From: Geodermatophilus sabuli
Lineage (GTDB): Bacteria > Actinomycetota > Actinomycetes > Mycobacteriales > Geodermatophilaceae
DNA: 64,000 bases
Assembly (NCBI RefSeq): GCF_010686765.1
Contig: NZ_JAAGWF010000008.1
Span: forward strand, 124,001-188,000
Direction of reading: 5' to 3'
Below are positions 23,712-32,570 of this stretch, in pieces. The position numbers were made by a program, and so were the translations under genes. The stretch's first letter is position 1; each line of letters begins with the position of its first letter. A model generated the notes under the pieces. It saw only the letters and a list, made by a program, of their open reading frames with translations. It made no database searches and was not told the origin of the DNA.

Positions 23712-24919
23712 GGGGACTGCGCCAGCCAGGCGCGGACCGCCTCGTTCGACGAGCCGAGCACCGGCGGGGCGGAGTGCTCGCGCCGGGTGGTCTCGGTCTC
23801 GCCGTCCCGGCCGGGGGCGAAGAAGCGCAACGGGGGGCCGGGGAGCTGCAGCGGGCCCAGCGTCTGGTGCTCGACGTCGACGAGGAGCCCCTGGGACAGG
23901 GCCTGGTCCCACGTGTAGACCTCGTCGATGGTGCGGACCTTCCCCGCGGGGATCCCGGCCGCGGCCAGCCGCACGAGCAGCTCCTCCGGTGCGATGTCGG
24001 CGAAGGCCCGCTCCAGCAGTTCGATGACCTGCCGGCGGTTGCCGACCCGCTCGCCGTTGGTCGCCAGGCCGGGGGCGTCGGCGTCCAGGCCGAACTCCGC
24101 ACACAGCTTGCGCCACAGCGACTCCGACCCGCAGGAGAGCTGGACGCTGCCGCCGGCGCAGGAGAACAGGCCGTAAGGCGCGATCGAGGGGTGGTGGTTG
24201 CCCTGGGCGCGGCCGACCTGGCCGGCCACCGTCCACGCCGTCCCCTGGAACGCGTGCACGCCGACGACCGCCGCCAGCAGCGAGGTGCGCACCACCTGGC
24301 CGCGGCCGGTCCGCTCGCGCTCCAGCAGCGCGGCCAGGACCCCGTAGGCGCCGTACATGCCGGCCAGCAGGTCTCCGATCGGGACGCCGACGCGCTGCGG
24401 GTCCTCCGGGCCCGAGCCGGTCAGCGACATCAGCCCGGCCTCACCCTGCGCGATCTGGTCGTACCCGGCCCGGCCGCCCTCGGGACCGTCGTGGCCGAAG
24501 CCGCTGATCGACAGCGTCACCAGGCGCGGGTTGAGCGACTCGAGCACGTCGGTGCCGAACCCGAGGCGGGCCAGCGTGCCGGGCCGGAAGTTCTCCAGCA
24601 GCACGTCGGCGCGGCGGATCAGCTCCCGGAGGAGGTCCTTGTCGGACGCCTGCTTGAGGTCCAGCGTGACCGACTCCTTGTTGCGGTTGGTCGACAGGAA
24701 GTAGGTCGACTCCCGGGCTGCCTCGCCGGAGGCGGGGTCCACGAACGGCGGCCCCCAGCCGCGGGTGTCGTCACCGGAACCGGGGTTCTCGACCTTGATG
24801 ACGCGGGCGCCGAGGTCGCCCAGCATCATCCCGGCGTGCGGGCCGGCGAGGGCGCGGGTGAGGTCGACGACGAGCACGCCGTCGAGCGGTCCGGACACGG
24901 GGTCTCCGATCTGTGTCAC
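23708..24919 (-). CDS. CaiB/BaiF (family III) CoA-transferase
   Basis: A 403-residue enzyme that moves CoA between carboxylic acids. LVVDLTRALAGPHAGMMLGDLGARVIKVENPGSGDDTRGW is the family N-terminus with the conserved catalytic Asp expected in the GYDQIAQ...G region. STNRNKESVTLDLK, LENFRPGTLARLGFG, SISGFGHDGPEGGRAGYDQIAQGEAGLMSLTG and GVHAFQGTAW follow. Closest in style to succinate/acetyl-CoA-dependent enzymes such as formyl-, mesaconyl- or malonyl-type transferases; substrate unproven. Both ends overlap neighbours by 4 bp. Confidence 0.92.
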   Translation of the reverse strand: MTQIGDPVSGPLDGVLVVDLTRALAGPHAGMMLGDLGARVIKVENPGSGDDTRGWGPPFVDPASGEAARESTYFLSTNRNKESVTLDLKQASDKDLLRELIRRADVLLENFRPGTLARLGFGTDVLESLNPRLVTLSISGFGHDGPEGGRAGYDQIAQGEAGLMSLTGSGPEDPQRVGVPIGDLLAGMYGAYGVLAALLERERTGRGQVVRTSLLAAVVGVHAFQGTAWTVAGQVGRAQGNHHPSIAPYGLFSCAGGSVQLSCGSESLWRKLCAEFGLDADAPGLATNGERVGNRRQVIELLERAFADIAPEELLVRLAAAGIPAGKVRTIDEVYTWDQALSQGLLVDVEHQTLGPLQLPGPPLRFFAPGRDGETETTRREHSAPPVLGSSNEAVRAWLAQSP

Positions 24920-26253
24920 AGCCACCCGGGGACGACGAACACCAGCCAGGCCAGCAACGGCCCGACGGCGACGACGATCGCGGAGTAGCCGAGGATCTGC
25001 TTGTAGAAGCGGTCCCTGTCGACGTCCTGCGCGTTGGCCAGCACCAGCGCGCCGTTGGTGGAGAACGGGCTCACGTCGACGATGGTCGAGGCCACCGACA
25101 GGGCGACCACCACGCCCACGGCGCTGATCTCCCCGGACTCCAGGAAGGGCACCGCGAGCAGGATGGCGACGCCGATGATCGCCGTCGACGACGCGAAGGC
25201 CGACACCACCCCGCCGATGTAGGCGAGCAGGAGCGCGATCAGCAGGGGCACACCGAGCCCGATCACCGCGTCGCCGACGTAGTCGATCGTGCCGGCCTCC
25301 TGCAGGACGAAGACGAAGGTCAGCACACCGGCGATCAGCAGGATGGTCGACCAGCTGATCTGGGTGACCGCGCCCTTGTGCTGCTGCGCCGAGAACAGCG
25401 CCAGCACGACGGCGACGGTGATGGAGACGAAGCCGATGTCCAGGTCGAAGACCAGCGCCAGGACGGCGACGACGACCAGCCCGACCAGCGTCAGGACCTG
25501 CTCGAAGCGCACCGGCTGCGGGACGTCGGGGTGCACGTGCTCGTCGTCGTCCCCGCCGACCGCGGGACCGGGGGCCGCGCCGTGGCCGCGGACGACCGTG
25601 CCGTGCGCGTGCTCGGTGTGCGGCAGCGGCTCGGCCGCCACCTTGCGGCCGATCAGCTTCCGGCCGCCGAACACGAAGAACAGCACGAGCGCGATGGCCA
25701 GGTTGAAGCACAGGGCCCCCAGGAAGACGGCCAGCGGGCTGCCGGGCAGCCCCTCGTCCTCGACGATCGTGTTGACCGTGACGCCGTAGACGCTGATGGG
25801 GGAGAAGCCGCCGCCCTGCGCGCCGTGGATGACCATCATCCCCATCAGCAGGGGGCTGATCCCGTGCCGGGCGGCGAAGGTGAGCGCGATCGGCGCGATG
25901 ATCGCGACCGCCGCCGGGGAGAGCGCGCCGATGGCCGTGAGCAGCGCGGTGACGAGGAACATGATCCAGGGGATGGCCGCGACGTGGCCCCCGACCAGTC
26001 GCACCGCCCCGCGGACGAGCAGGTCCACGGTGCCGTTGTTCTGCGCGATGGCGAACAGGTACGTGACGCCGATCAGCGTCAGCACCAGCTCCGCGGGGAA
26101 GCCGCCCAGGATGTCGTCGGTGCTCAGCCCGACCGACAGCGTGCCGACGAGGAAGGCCGCGACGAACGCCAGCGCCCCCATGTTGATCGGCAGGAACGTG
26201 GCGATGGCGAAGATGACGACCAGCGCCAGGATGGTGACGATCTCGGGTGACAC
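24916..26253 (-). CDS. MatC-like/SLC13-type dicarboxylate (malonate) carrier
   Basis: A 445-residue integral membrane protein with about 11-12 hydrophobic segments: SPEIVTILALVVIFAIATFLPINMGALAFVAAFLVG at the N-terminus, the MatC N-terminal domain style, then AVAIIAPIALTFAARHGISPLLMGMMVIHGAQGGGFSPISVYGVTVN and SASTAIIGVAILL-like and DVSPFSTNGALVLAN motifs typical of C4-dicarboxylate/malonate carriers. A His/Asp-rich cytoplasmic loop (DDDEHVHPDV) separates the halves. GTG 26253 has GGGAG 7 nt upstream. First gene of the carrier/CoA-transferase/carboxyltransferase operon. Confidence 0.85.
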   Translation of the reverse strand: MSPEIVTILALVVIFAIATFLPINMGALAFVAAFLVGTLSVGLSTDDILGGFPAELVLTLIGVTYLFAIAQNNGTVDLLVRGAVRLVGGHVAAIPWIMFLVTALLTAIGALSPAAVAIIAPIALTFAARHGISPLLMGMMVIHGAQGGGFSPISVYGVTVNTIVEDEGLPGSPLAVFLGALCFNLAIALVLFFVFGGRKLIGRKVAAEPLPHTEHAHGTVVRGHGAAPGPAVGGDDDEHVHPDVPQPVRFEQVLTLVGLVVVAVLALVFDLDIGFVSITVAVVLALFSAQQHKGAVTQISWSTILLIAGVLTFVFVLQEAGTIDYVGDAVIGLGVPLLIALLLAYIGGVVSAFASSTAIIGVAILLAVPFLESGEISAVGVVVALSVASTIVDVSPFSTNGALVLANAQDVDRDRFYKQILGYSAIVVAVGPLLAWLVFVVPGWL

Positions 26254-26296
26254 GGGCACTCTCCCGTCGACGGTGACGAGGACGCCGCCCAGCGTG

Positions 26297-26890
26297 TCAG
26301 TGACTCGCGGGTAGCGCCTGCCAGCCACCGGACGGAGTGACGACCGCGGTGACCAGCCGGTCGTGGGGCTCCGCGGGCAGCTCGTCGACCAGTTCGTCGT
26401 CGAAGGCCAGAGCCACGAGGACGGCGTCGGGGCGGGCGTGCACCAGTGACGTGTCGTAGTAGCCGCCGCCGCGACCCAGCCGGACGCCCGCCCGGGAGAT
26501 GGCCACCGCGGGCAGCACGATCGCGTCGGCGCTGCCGAGCTCGGTGGGCGGCAGCCGCACCCCGATCGGTTCGAGCAACCCGTACCGGCCCGCCACGAGC
26601 CGGTCGGTGCGCACCGCCCACTCCATCTCCCGGCCGGTGCTGGGGACCACCGGGAGCAGCACCCGGGCGTCCAGGGCCGCGTAGGCCGACGGCAGCCGGC
26701 CCGCCCCCGGCTCGCTGGGTTCGGGGCAGAAGGCGGCGACCGTGCCGAACCGCGCCAGTTCCGGCAGCAGCGCGTCGGTGATCGCGTCGGCCGCCGCGGC
26801 GCGCTCGGCGTCGGTCCGAGCCGCCCGGCGGGCCAGCACGCTCCGCCGGACCGCCGTCTTCTCGGCGGCCAGCGCTGTCAGGTCGTCCAC
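26297..26890 (-). CDS. 5-formyltetrahydrofolate cyclo-ligase
   Basis: Converts 5-formyl-THF to 5,10-methenyl-THF with ATP, salvaging stored folate. About 197 residues: EKTAVRRSVLARRAARTDAERAAAADAI, the basic N-terminal helix; VAAFCPEPSEPG; the substrate/ATP region VLPAVAISRAGVRLGRGGGYYDTSL (GxRLGxGGGYYD is diagnostic). Start GTG 26890 is chosen because TACCCT lies exactly 7 nt upstream; GTG 26908 would overlap it. Divergent from galU with both promoters packed into about 60 bp, the same arrangement as Rv0992c/Rv0993. Confidence 0.93.
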   Translation of the reverse strand: MDDLTALAAEKTAVRRSVLARRAARTDAERAAAADAITDALLPELARFGTVAAFCPEPSEPGAGRLPSAYAALDARVLLPVVPSTGREMEWAVRTDRLVAGRYGLLEPIGVRLPPTELGSADAIVLPAVAISRAGVRLGRGGGYYDTSLVHARPDAVLVALAFDDELVDELPAEPHDRLVTAVVTPSGGWQALPASH

Positions 26891-26897
26891 GGGCCGG

Positions 26898-26903
26898 AGG
26901 GTA
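26898..26903 (-). promoter_or_regulatory. -10-like TACCCT, probable leaderless promoter of FTHF cyclo-ligase
   Basis: Minus-strand TACCCT ends 7 nt before GTG 26890. Confidence 0.4.
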
Positions 26904-26936
26904 GCCACTCCGGCCGGGGTGCGCCGGTCCGCTGGT

Positions 26937-26942
26937 TAGGCT
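26937..26942 (+). promoter_or_regulatory. -10-like TAGGCT, probable leaderless promoter of galU
   Basis: TAGGCT (in GGTTAGGCT) ends 7 nt before the galU ATG at 26950, with no ribosome-binding site between. Strong leaderless candidate driving galU-glp-rimJ. Confidence 0.45.
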
Positions 26943-26949
26943 GCCGCCC

Positions 26950-27867
<918 letters not shown>

Positions 27868-27907
27868 GTGGCGGCCCGCGAGGGCACCATCGACCTCCGT
27901 GGTGGAG

Positions 27908-29302
27908 ATGACCGAGGACGGCACGGGCGGGGCGCTCCCGCGGCAGCGGGACACCACGGCGCTGGACCTGCGCCAGGGCACCGTCGTCCGGGACGCGCCG
28001 GCGCCCCTCCCGCCGCACGAGACGACCGCGATCGACCGCGACCAGGTGCCCCCGCCGCCCGCGGCCGAGGAGCCGGCGGAGCTCCGCAGCGTCGAGCAGC
28101 ACCTGGACGAGATCCTCACCGCGGTGCCGCAGCCCGACCCGATCGAGCTGGCCGTCCTCGACGCGCAGGGGCTGCTCTGCGCCGAGGAGGTGGTCAGCCA
28201 GCGCGCGCTGCCGGCGTTCGACCAGGCGGCGCTGGACGGGTACGCCGCCCGCGCCATGGACGTCGAGGGGGCCACCCTCGAGGAGCCGGCGCTGCTGTCC
28301 GTGATCGGTGAGACCGTGGCCGGCCCCAGCGGCCCGATGTCCATCGGGCCCGGGCTGGCGGTGAAGGTGGCCGCCGGCGCGATGCTGCCGATCGGCGCCG
28401 ACGTCGTCGTCCCGGGGGTCTGGACCGACCGGGGCGTGGTCACCGTCGCGGTGCACGCGGGGCCGCAGCCCGGCAGCTACCTGCGCCACACGGGGGACGA
28501 CGTGGCGCCGGGGACCACCGCCGTCCAGGTCGGCACGCCGATCGGGCCGGCGCAGATCAGCCTGCTGTCGGCGGTCGGGCGCGACCGGGTGCAGGTTCGG
28601 CCCCGCCCGCGGGTCGCCGTCCTCTCCGCCGGCACCGAGCTGGTCGACATCAGCACCCCGCCCGGCCCGGGCCAGGTCGTCGACGTCAACAGTTACGCGC
28701 TCGCCGCGGCCGCTCGCGACGCCGGCGCGGAGGCCTACCGCTCGGGCATCGTGCCCTCCGAGCGGCGCCGGCTCGGCGAGGTGCTGGAGAGCCAGCTGCT
28801 GCGCAGCGACCTGGTGCTCATCGCGGGCACCTTCGCCAGCGAGGGCGACATGGTCCAGGAGGTGCTCGCCGGCCTCGGGGAGATGCGCTTCTCGCAGGTG
28901 ACGATGCACCCGGGTCCGGTGCAGGCGTTCGGCCGGCTCGGTCGTGACGCCGTCCCGGTGATCTGCGTGCCGGGGGAGCCGGTGGCCGCGCTGGTGGCCT
29001 TCGAGGTCTTCGTGCGCCCCGCGATCCGGCTCATGCTGGGCAAGCGCCAGCTGTTCCGCCGCACCGTGCAGGCGATCGCCGCCGAACCGCTGCTCTCACC
29101 GCTGGGCTACCGGCAGTACCTGCACGGGCAGGTCATGCGCCACCCCGACGGCGGCTACGTCGTCGAACCCCTCGGCGGCGGCGACGAGGCCATGCTGGCC
29201 CGCATGGCCCGCGCGAACTGCCTGATCGTCATCGACGAGGACGTCACCGAGATCGCCTCAGGGGGGCTGGTCACCGTCATGCCCCTGCTGCTGGGCGGCT
29301 GA
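27908..29302 (+). CDS. glp: Glp, MoeA/gephyrin-like cell-division protein
   Basis: About 464 residues. The MoeA fold is clear: PAFDQAALDGYAARA, VAAGAMLPIGADVVVP, GSYLRHTGDDV, RPRVAVLSAGTELVD. Canonical MoeA catalytic motifs are altered: TGGxSxGxxD is IAGTFASEGDM, MKPGKP is MHPGPVQ, and PGNPVS is PGEPVA. A disordered N-terminal extension of about 60 residues is present. With galU before and the RimJ/SepX genes after, this is the actinobacterial Glp, reported to bind FtsZ and a membrane receptor (GlpR) in Corynebacterium, rather than a dedicated molybdopterin enzyme. Start is uncertain (GTG 27899 or ATG 27908). Confidence 0.88.
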   Translation: MTEDGTGGALPRQRDTTALDLRQGTVVRDAPAPLPPHETTAIDRDQVPPPPAAEEPAELRSVEQHLDEILTAVPQPDPIELAVLDAQGLLCAEEVVSQRALPAFDQAALDGYAARAMDVEGATLEEPALLSVIGETVAGPSGPMSIGPGLAVKVAAGAMLPIGADVVVPGVWTDRGVVTVAVHAGPQPGSYLRHTGDDVAPGTTAVQVGTPIGPAQISLLSAVGRDRVQVRPRPRVAVLSAGTELVDISTPPGPGQVVDVNSYALAAAARDAGAEAYRSGIVPSERRRLGEVLESQLLRSDLVLIAGTFASEGDMVQEVLAGLGEMRFSQVTMHPGPVQAFGRLGRDAVPVICVPGEPVAALVAFEVFVRPAIRLMLGKRQLFRRTVQAIAAEPLLSPLGYRQYLHGQVMRHPDGGYVVEPLGGGDEAMLARMARANCLIVIDEDVTEIASGGLVTVMPLLLGG

Positions 29303-29311
29303 CCGGTCCCC

Positions 29312-29932
29312 GTGGTCGATCCCGCGCTGCACCCCGGCTGGCCCGCGCGGTTGTCGTGGGGCCCGGTGGAGCTCCATCCGCCCCGCCGGGGGGACGCCGA
29401 CGAGTGGAGCCGGGTGCGGCGGGCCAACGAGAGCTGGCTGGCCCCGTGGGAGCCGACCGCCGGATCGCCGTGGGCGGCCCGGCACACGCCCCAGGCCTAC
29501 CGCGCGATGCGCCGGTCGGTGCTGCGTCGCGCGTCGCTGGGCACCACGCTGCCCTTCGTCGTCCGTGTGGAGGGCCGGCTGGTCGGGCAGGTGACGGTCG
29601 ACAACGTCGTCCGCGGCGCACTGCGCTCGGGCAACCTGGGCTACTGGATCGACCGGTCGGTGGCCGGGCGGGGGATGGCCTCCCTGGCGGTGGCCCTGGT
29701 GTGCGACCACGTGTTCGGGGCCGCGCGGTTGCACCGGCTGCAGGCCGACATCCGGCCGGAGAACGGGCCCAGCCAGCGGCTGGTGGACCGGCTCGGTTTC
29801 CGCTACGAGGGTTTGCTCCGCCGGTATCTGGACATCGATGGTGACTGGCGGGACCACCGGTCCTACGCCCTGCTCGCCGAGGACCACCCCAACGGGGTCC
29901 TCGATCTCTGGCGTGCCCGCATACCACGCTGA
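29312..29932 (+). CDS. RimJ/RimL-type GNAT acetyltransferase
   Basis: A 206-residue GNAT enzyme with VELHPPRRGDADEWSRVRRANESWLAPWEP at the start, LPFVVRVEGRLVGQVTVDNVVRGALRSGNLGYWIDRSVAGRGMASLAVALVCDHVF (acetyl-CoA motif RGMA; A is usual in this group), and LQADIRPENGPSQRLVDRLGFRYEGLLRRYLDIDGDWRDH. Annotated elsewhere as ribosomal-protein-alanine acetyltransferase; the true target in actinobacteria is not known. Starts 9 nt after the glp stop, so probably co-translated; conserved neighbour of glp and sepX. Confidence 0.92.
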   Translation: MVDPALHPGWPARLSWGPVELHPPRRGDADEWSRVRRANESWLAPWEPTAGSPWAARHTPQAYRAMRRSVLRRASLGTTLPFVVRVEGRLVGQVTVDNVVRGALRSGNLGYWIDRSVAGRGMASLAVALVCDHVFGAARLHRLQADIRPENGPSQRLVDRLGFRYEGLLRRYLDIDGDWRDHRSYALLAEDHPNGVLDLWRARIPR

Positions 29933-30089
29933 CCACCGGTCGCCGGGTGCCTCTTTGTCGACACGCCGCCCGCGCCGTCACACCCGTCCCACAACACATC
30001 AGTGACACGCCCGCGCGCCTCCCTCGTCCGGGGTGGTCCAGCGCTTAACTTCGCCGAGCGAGTGACTCATGTGACGGGTGGTGTTCTGG

Positions 30090-30785
30090 ATGGGTTCGGG
30101 CGTGCTCTTGGCCGCTCTGGTCGTGCTGTGGTTCGTCGTGCTGGTGCCCATGGTGGTGACCCGCGGGGACTCCCACGCGGCCCGGGCCGGTGTGGCCGAC
30201 TCCGGCCGGACGTTGCAGCGGCGTCGGGCCGTGGACCCCGCGGTCCACGCGCAGACCGAGCGGGTGTCGATCGACCGCGCCGCCCTCCTGACCTCGGGCG
30301 AGCTGCGGGTGGACGTGCACGCCGTGCGCCGGCGCACCCTGGCCGGGCTGGTGGCGCTGACCCTCCTGGTCCTGGTCGGCGCGCTGTTCTACAGCCCCTG
30401 GCTGTGGATCGCCCAGGGCGTGCTCGACCTCGCGGTCGTCGGCTACCTGATGGTGCTGCGGGCCGCCGCGCGCCGGGAGCGGCTGGCCGCCCGCCGGGCC
30501 GCCCGCGCCGCCGCCCGCACGGTCCGTCAGCCCGCGCCTCGTCCGGTGCCCGCACCCCGCTCGGAGACCGTCGCGCCGGTCGAGGAGGTCCACCACACCG
30601 TCGGCCTGCCGCACCCGAGCCTGCCGCTCGCCCCGGTGCACCCGCTGCGCCCGGGCCGGGTCGTGGCCGCCCGCGCCGCCGCGCCGGCCGGCTGGCAGAA
30701 CAGTGCCGTGGTGGGCCTGGACGACGACGACATCGGCTTCGCCGACATCGACGTCTACCAGCCGCGCAAGGTCGCCAACGGCTGA
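30090..30785 (+). CDS. sepX: SepX/GlpR membrane divisome protein
   Basis: About 231 residues. An N-terminal membrane segment MGSGVLLAALVVLWFVVLVPMVV is followed by the conserved basic stretch with RRRAVDPAVHAQTERVSI. Two further hydrophobic segments follow (TLAGLVALTLLVLVGALFYSPWLWIAQGVLDLAVVGYLMVL), then a Pro/Arg-rich linker and a conserved acidic end (VVGLDDDDIGFADIDVYQPRKVANG). Position and architecture match SepX of Streptomyces and GlpR of Corynebacterium, the membrane partner of Glp. A TTAACT -10-like element lies at about 30045-30050. Start could also be GTG 30078. Confidence 0.85.
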   Translation: MGSGVLLAALVVLWFVVLVPMVVTRGDSHAARAGVADSGRTLQRRRAVDPAVHAQTERVSIDRAALLTSGELRVDVHAVRRRTLAGLVALTLLVLVGALFYSPWLWIAQGVLDLAVVGYLMVLRAAARRERLAARRAARAAARTVRQPAPRPVPAPRSETVAPVEEVHHTVGLPHPSLPLAPVHPLRPGRVVAARAAAPAGWQNSAVVGLDDDDIGFADIDVYQPRKVANG

Positions 30786-30788
30786 GAG

Positions 30789-30830
30789 GGCCCTTCTGCC
30801 GCTCGCGGGCTCGCGGGCGGCAGGAGAGCC
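30789..30830. terminator. intergenic hairpin after sepX
   Basis: Arms GGCCCTTCTGCCGC (30789-30802) and GCGGCAGGAGAGCC (30817-30830), nearly complementary, with loop tcgcgggctcgcgg. Directly downstream of the sepX stop. It resembles the GGACCC-type hairpin family seen after other genes here. Probable terminator. Confidence 0.55.
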
Positions 30831-30861
30831 ACCCCGCGGCGGCGCCGGAGCGCGCGGACGG

Positions 30862-30867
30862 TAAGCT
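30862..30867 (+). promoter_or_regulatory. -10-like TAAGCT of tRNA-Ala
   Basis: TAAGCT ends 12 nt before the tRNA 5' end (30880). A plausible promoter -10; no -35 assigned. Confidence 0.4.
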
Positions 30868-30879
30868 CTCCGTCCGTAG

Positions 30880-30953
30880 GGGGCTGTGGCGCAGACCGGT
30901 AGCGCACCTCGTTCGCATCGAGGGGGTCAGGGGTTCAAATCCCCTCAGCTCCA
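30880..30953 (+). tRNA. tRNA-Ala (anticodon CGC)
   Basis: A 74-nt cloverleaf: acceptor GGGGCTG pairs with CAGCTCC (one G-T pair) and is followed by discriminator A. D-arm TGGCGCAG; anticodon loop TTCGCAT in a CCTCG/CGAGG stem gives CGC; T-arm AGGGGTTCAAATCCCCT. The next bases read CCA, so a CCA end may be encoded. Confidence 0.96.
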
Positions 30954-30960
30954 CCACCGA

Positions 30961-30996
30961 CAGCGGGGCGTCTCCCACCAGGGAGACGCCCCGCTG
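30961..30996 (+). terminator. strong hairpin terminator of tRNA-Ala
   Basis: Perfect 16-bp stem CAGCGGGGCGTCTCCC / GGGAGACGCCCCGCTG (30961-30976 and 30981-30996) with a 4-nt loop (acca), 7 nt after the tRNA. No long T-run follows, as usual in this GC range. Confidence 0.8.
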
Positions 30997-31026
30997 CCGT
31001 TCCCGGCACCCGCCGGTCCTCCCGGT

Positions 31027-32406
31027 CTAGGGGAGGGCGGGGCCGAGGTCGTCGTCCGTCCCGAGGGGCGAGCTGCCCGGCGGCAGGTCGACGGCGCCCG
31101 GGGGGATCCCGGCGTCCGTCGCCGGGACCACCGGAGTCGCGGCCGTCGACGGCGCCGGTGTCCCGCCGGTCCCGCCGGCGGCCGGTGCGGGCTCGGTGTC
31201 GGTGCCCTGCGCCCCGCGAGCGGCTCCGACCCGGGCCAGGACCCGCTGGACCTCGGGCCGGTGGGTGACGGTGTCCGCCGTCTCCTTGAGCTGCTGGAAG
31301 CGCTCCTGGCCGGCTCGCGCGCCGAGCACGTAGCCGGTGCCCAGGCCGAGGGTCAGGGCGGACGTGCGCTTGGTCTTCCGCCAGCCCTTCTGCACCCGGT
31401 GGCCGCCCTCCACCACGGCCTCGGGGACCGACACCACCGCACCGCCGAGCCGCAGTCCGCCCAGACCGGCCGCGGTCAACCCCGCGCCCGCGCGGGAGAC
31501 GGCGGTCGTCGCCAGCCCACCGGCCGCGACAGCGGCACGGAGGGCCGAGGCGCCCGCGGACCGGGCTCCCAGCCGCACCGCGTCGGACGCGTCGGCGAGG
31601 AGGGGCCCGGCCGACGCGGCGACCTGTGCCGCGCCCGACCGCGTCGCGTCCGAGGCGCCGGCGAGCAGCGGACCGGCCGACGCGGCGACCTGTGCCGCGC
31701 CGGATCGGGCCGCGTCCGAGGCGGCCGCGAACAGGGGGAGGGCCGACGCGGCGACGTGTGCCGCCCGGGCCCTCGCCGCGGCCGAGGCGGCGCGCGCCCG
31801 CTCGGGAGCCGTCGGGGGACGCAGCACCGGCCGGGCGCCGCGTGCTCGCACCGCCGCGATGGCGACCGCACCGAGTGCCGCGCCGGCGGCTGCCACGACG
31901 ACCGGCCCACGGCTGCGCCCCGCCGACGGGGTCTGGTCGGCCCGGCCCTCGTCCGTCCCGACGCCCGGTCCGGTCCCTGTCGCGCCCCCCGTACCGGAGG
32001 CCGGAGCCGGCACGTCGGTGGCCGGCGGGGCCACCCCGGTGGCGGGCGCGTCGCCGGTGGCCTCGGCCGCGGGCAGCAGGCTGTCGGAGGCCGCCCGCGA
32101 GGCGGTGATGCCGTAGTGCTCGTAGAGCGCGACCTCCTCCGTCTCGGTCAGCCGGTCGCCGCTCGCCGATGGCGCGGTCAGGACGTCGGCACGACTCACC
32201 ACCACGCGGACGCGACCCTCGATCTCCACCGCGTCGAGCAGCGGGATGATGACGGTCCGGTCGGGGTGCTGGACACGCACCCACTCCGGGCGCCCGGTCG
32301 CCTCGTCGGCGAACACGGCGGCGCAGGCGCCGATCTCGGTGCCGTCGCGGTCGACGACGGTCATGTCCACCCAGTCCCTGGCTGCGTCTCGTTCAGGCAG
32401 TGCCAC
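31027..32406 (-). CDS. PRC-barrel-like domain protein with 22-residue Ala-rich tandem repeats
   Basis: About 459 residues. Residues 1-85 (WVDMTVVDRDGTEIGACAAVFADEATGRPEWVRVQ...IIPLLDAVEIEGRVRVVVSRADVL) have the PRC-barrel/DUF2171-like small beta domain seen in stress-response proteins. A Pro/Thr/Gly linker and a hydrophobic patch follow. Then come three 22-residue repeats (HVAASALPLFAAASDAAR-type, DNA period 66 bp at 31619, 31685 and 31751) and an Ala-rich helical region. Near the end GTGYVLGARAGQERFQQLKETADTV is a YtxH-like motif. GGGGGA lies 4 nt before GTG 32406. Function unknown; membrane- or envelope-stress association is a guess. Confidence 0.75.
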   Translation of the reverse strand: MALPERDAARDWVDMTVVDRDGTEIGACAAVFADEATGRPEWVRVQHPDRTVIIPLLDAVEIEGRVRVVVSRADVLTAPSASGDRLTETEEVALYEHYGITASRAASDSLLPAAEATGDAPATGVAPPATDVPAPASGTGGATGTGPGVGTDEGRADQTPSAGRSRGPVVVAAAGAALGAVAIAAVRARGARPVLRPPTAPERARAASAAARARAAHVAASALPLFAAASDAARSGAAQVAASAGPLLAGASDATRSGAAQVAASAGPLLADASDAVRLGARSAGASALRAAVAAGGLATTAVSRAGAGLTAAGLGGLRLGGAVVSVPEAVVEGGHRVQKGWRKTKRTSALTLGLGTGYVLGARAGQERFQQLKETADTVTHRPEVQRVLARVGAARGAQGTDTEPAPAAGGTGGTPAPSTAATPVVPATDAGIPPGAVDLPPGSSPLGTDDDLGPALP

Positions 32407-32570
32407 GTGGTCCCCCAGGTGTCTCGGGTCGCTGTCGAACCGGGCACCTACCCGGGGAGCGCGGTCCCGATGCGGGCCGGGCACCGGAAGCGCAACCGGC
32501 CTCGGGGGGACGGCGGCCCCCGATGAGCTCCCGTGCTCGGGCCGCACCGCCGGCGGCGAGGGCGCTGCGC

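Noticed and set aside
22146-24236. 696-codon carboxyltransferase reading frame starting at 24236
   Set aside because: The upstream 175 codons are antisense-phase sequence of the CoA-transferase gene; GTG 23711 in GTGA overlap is the logical start.
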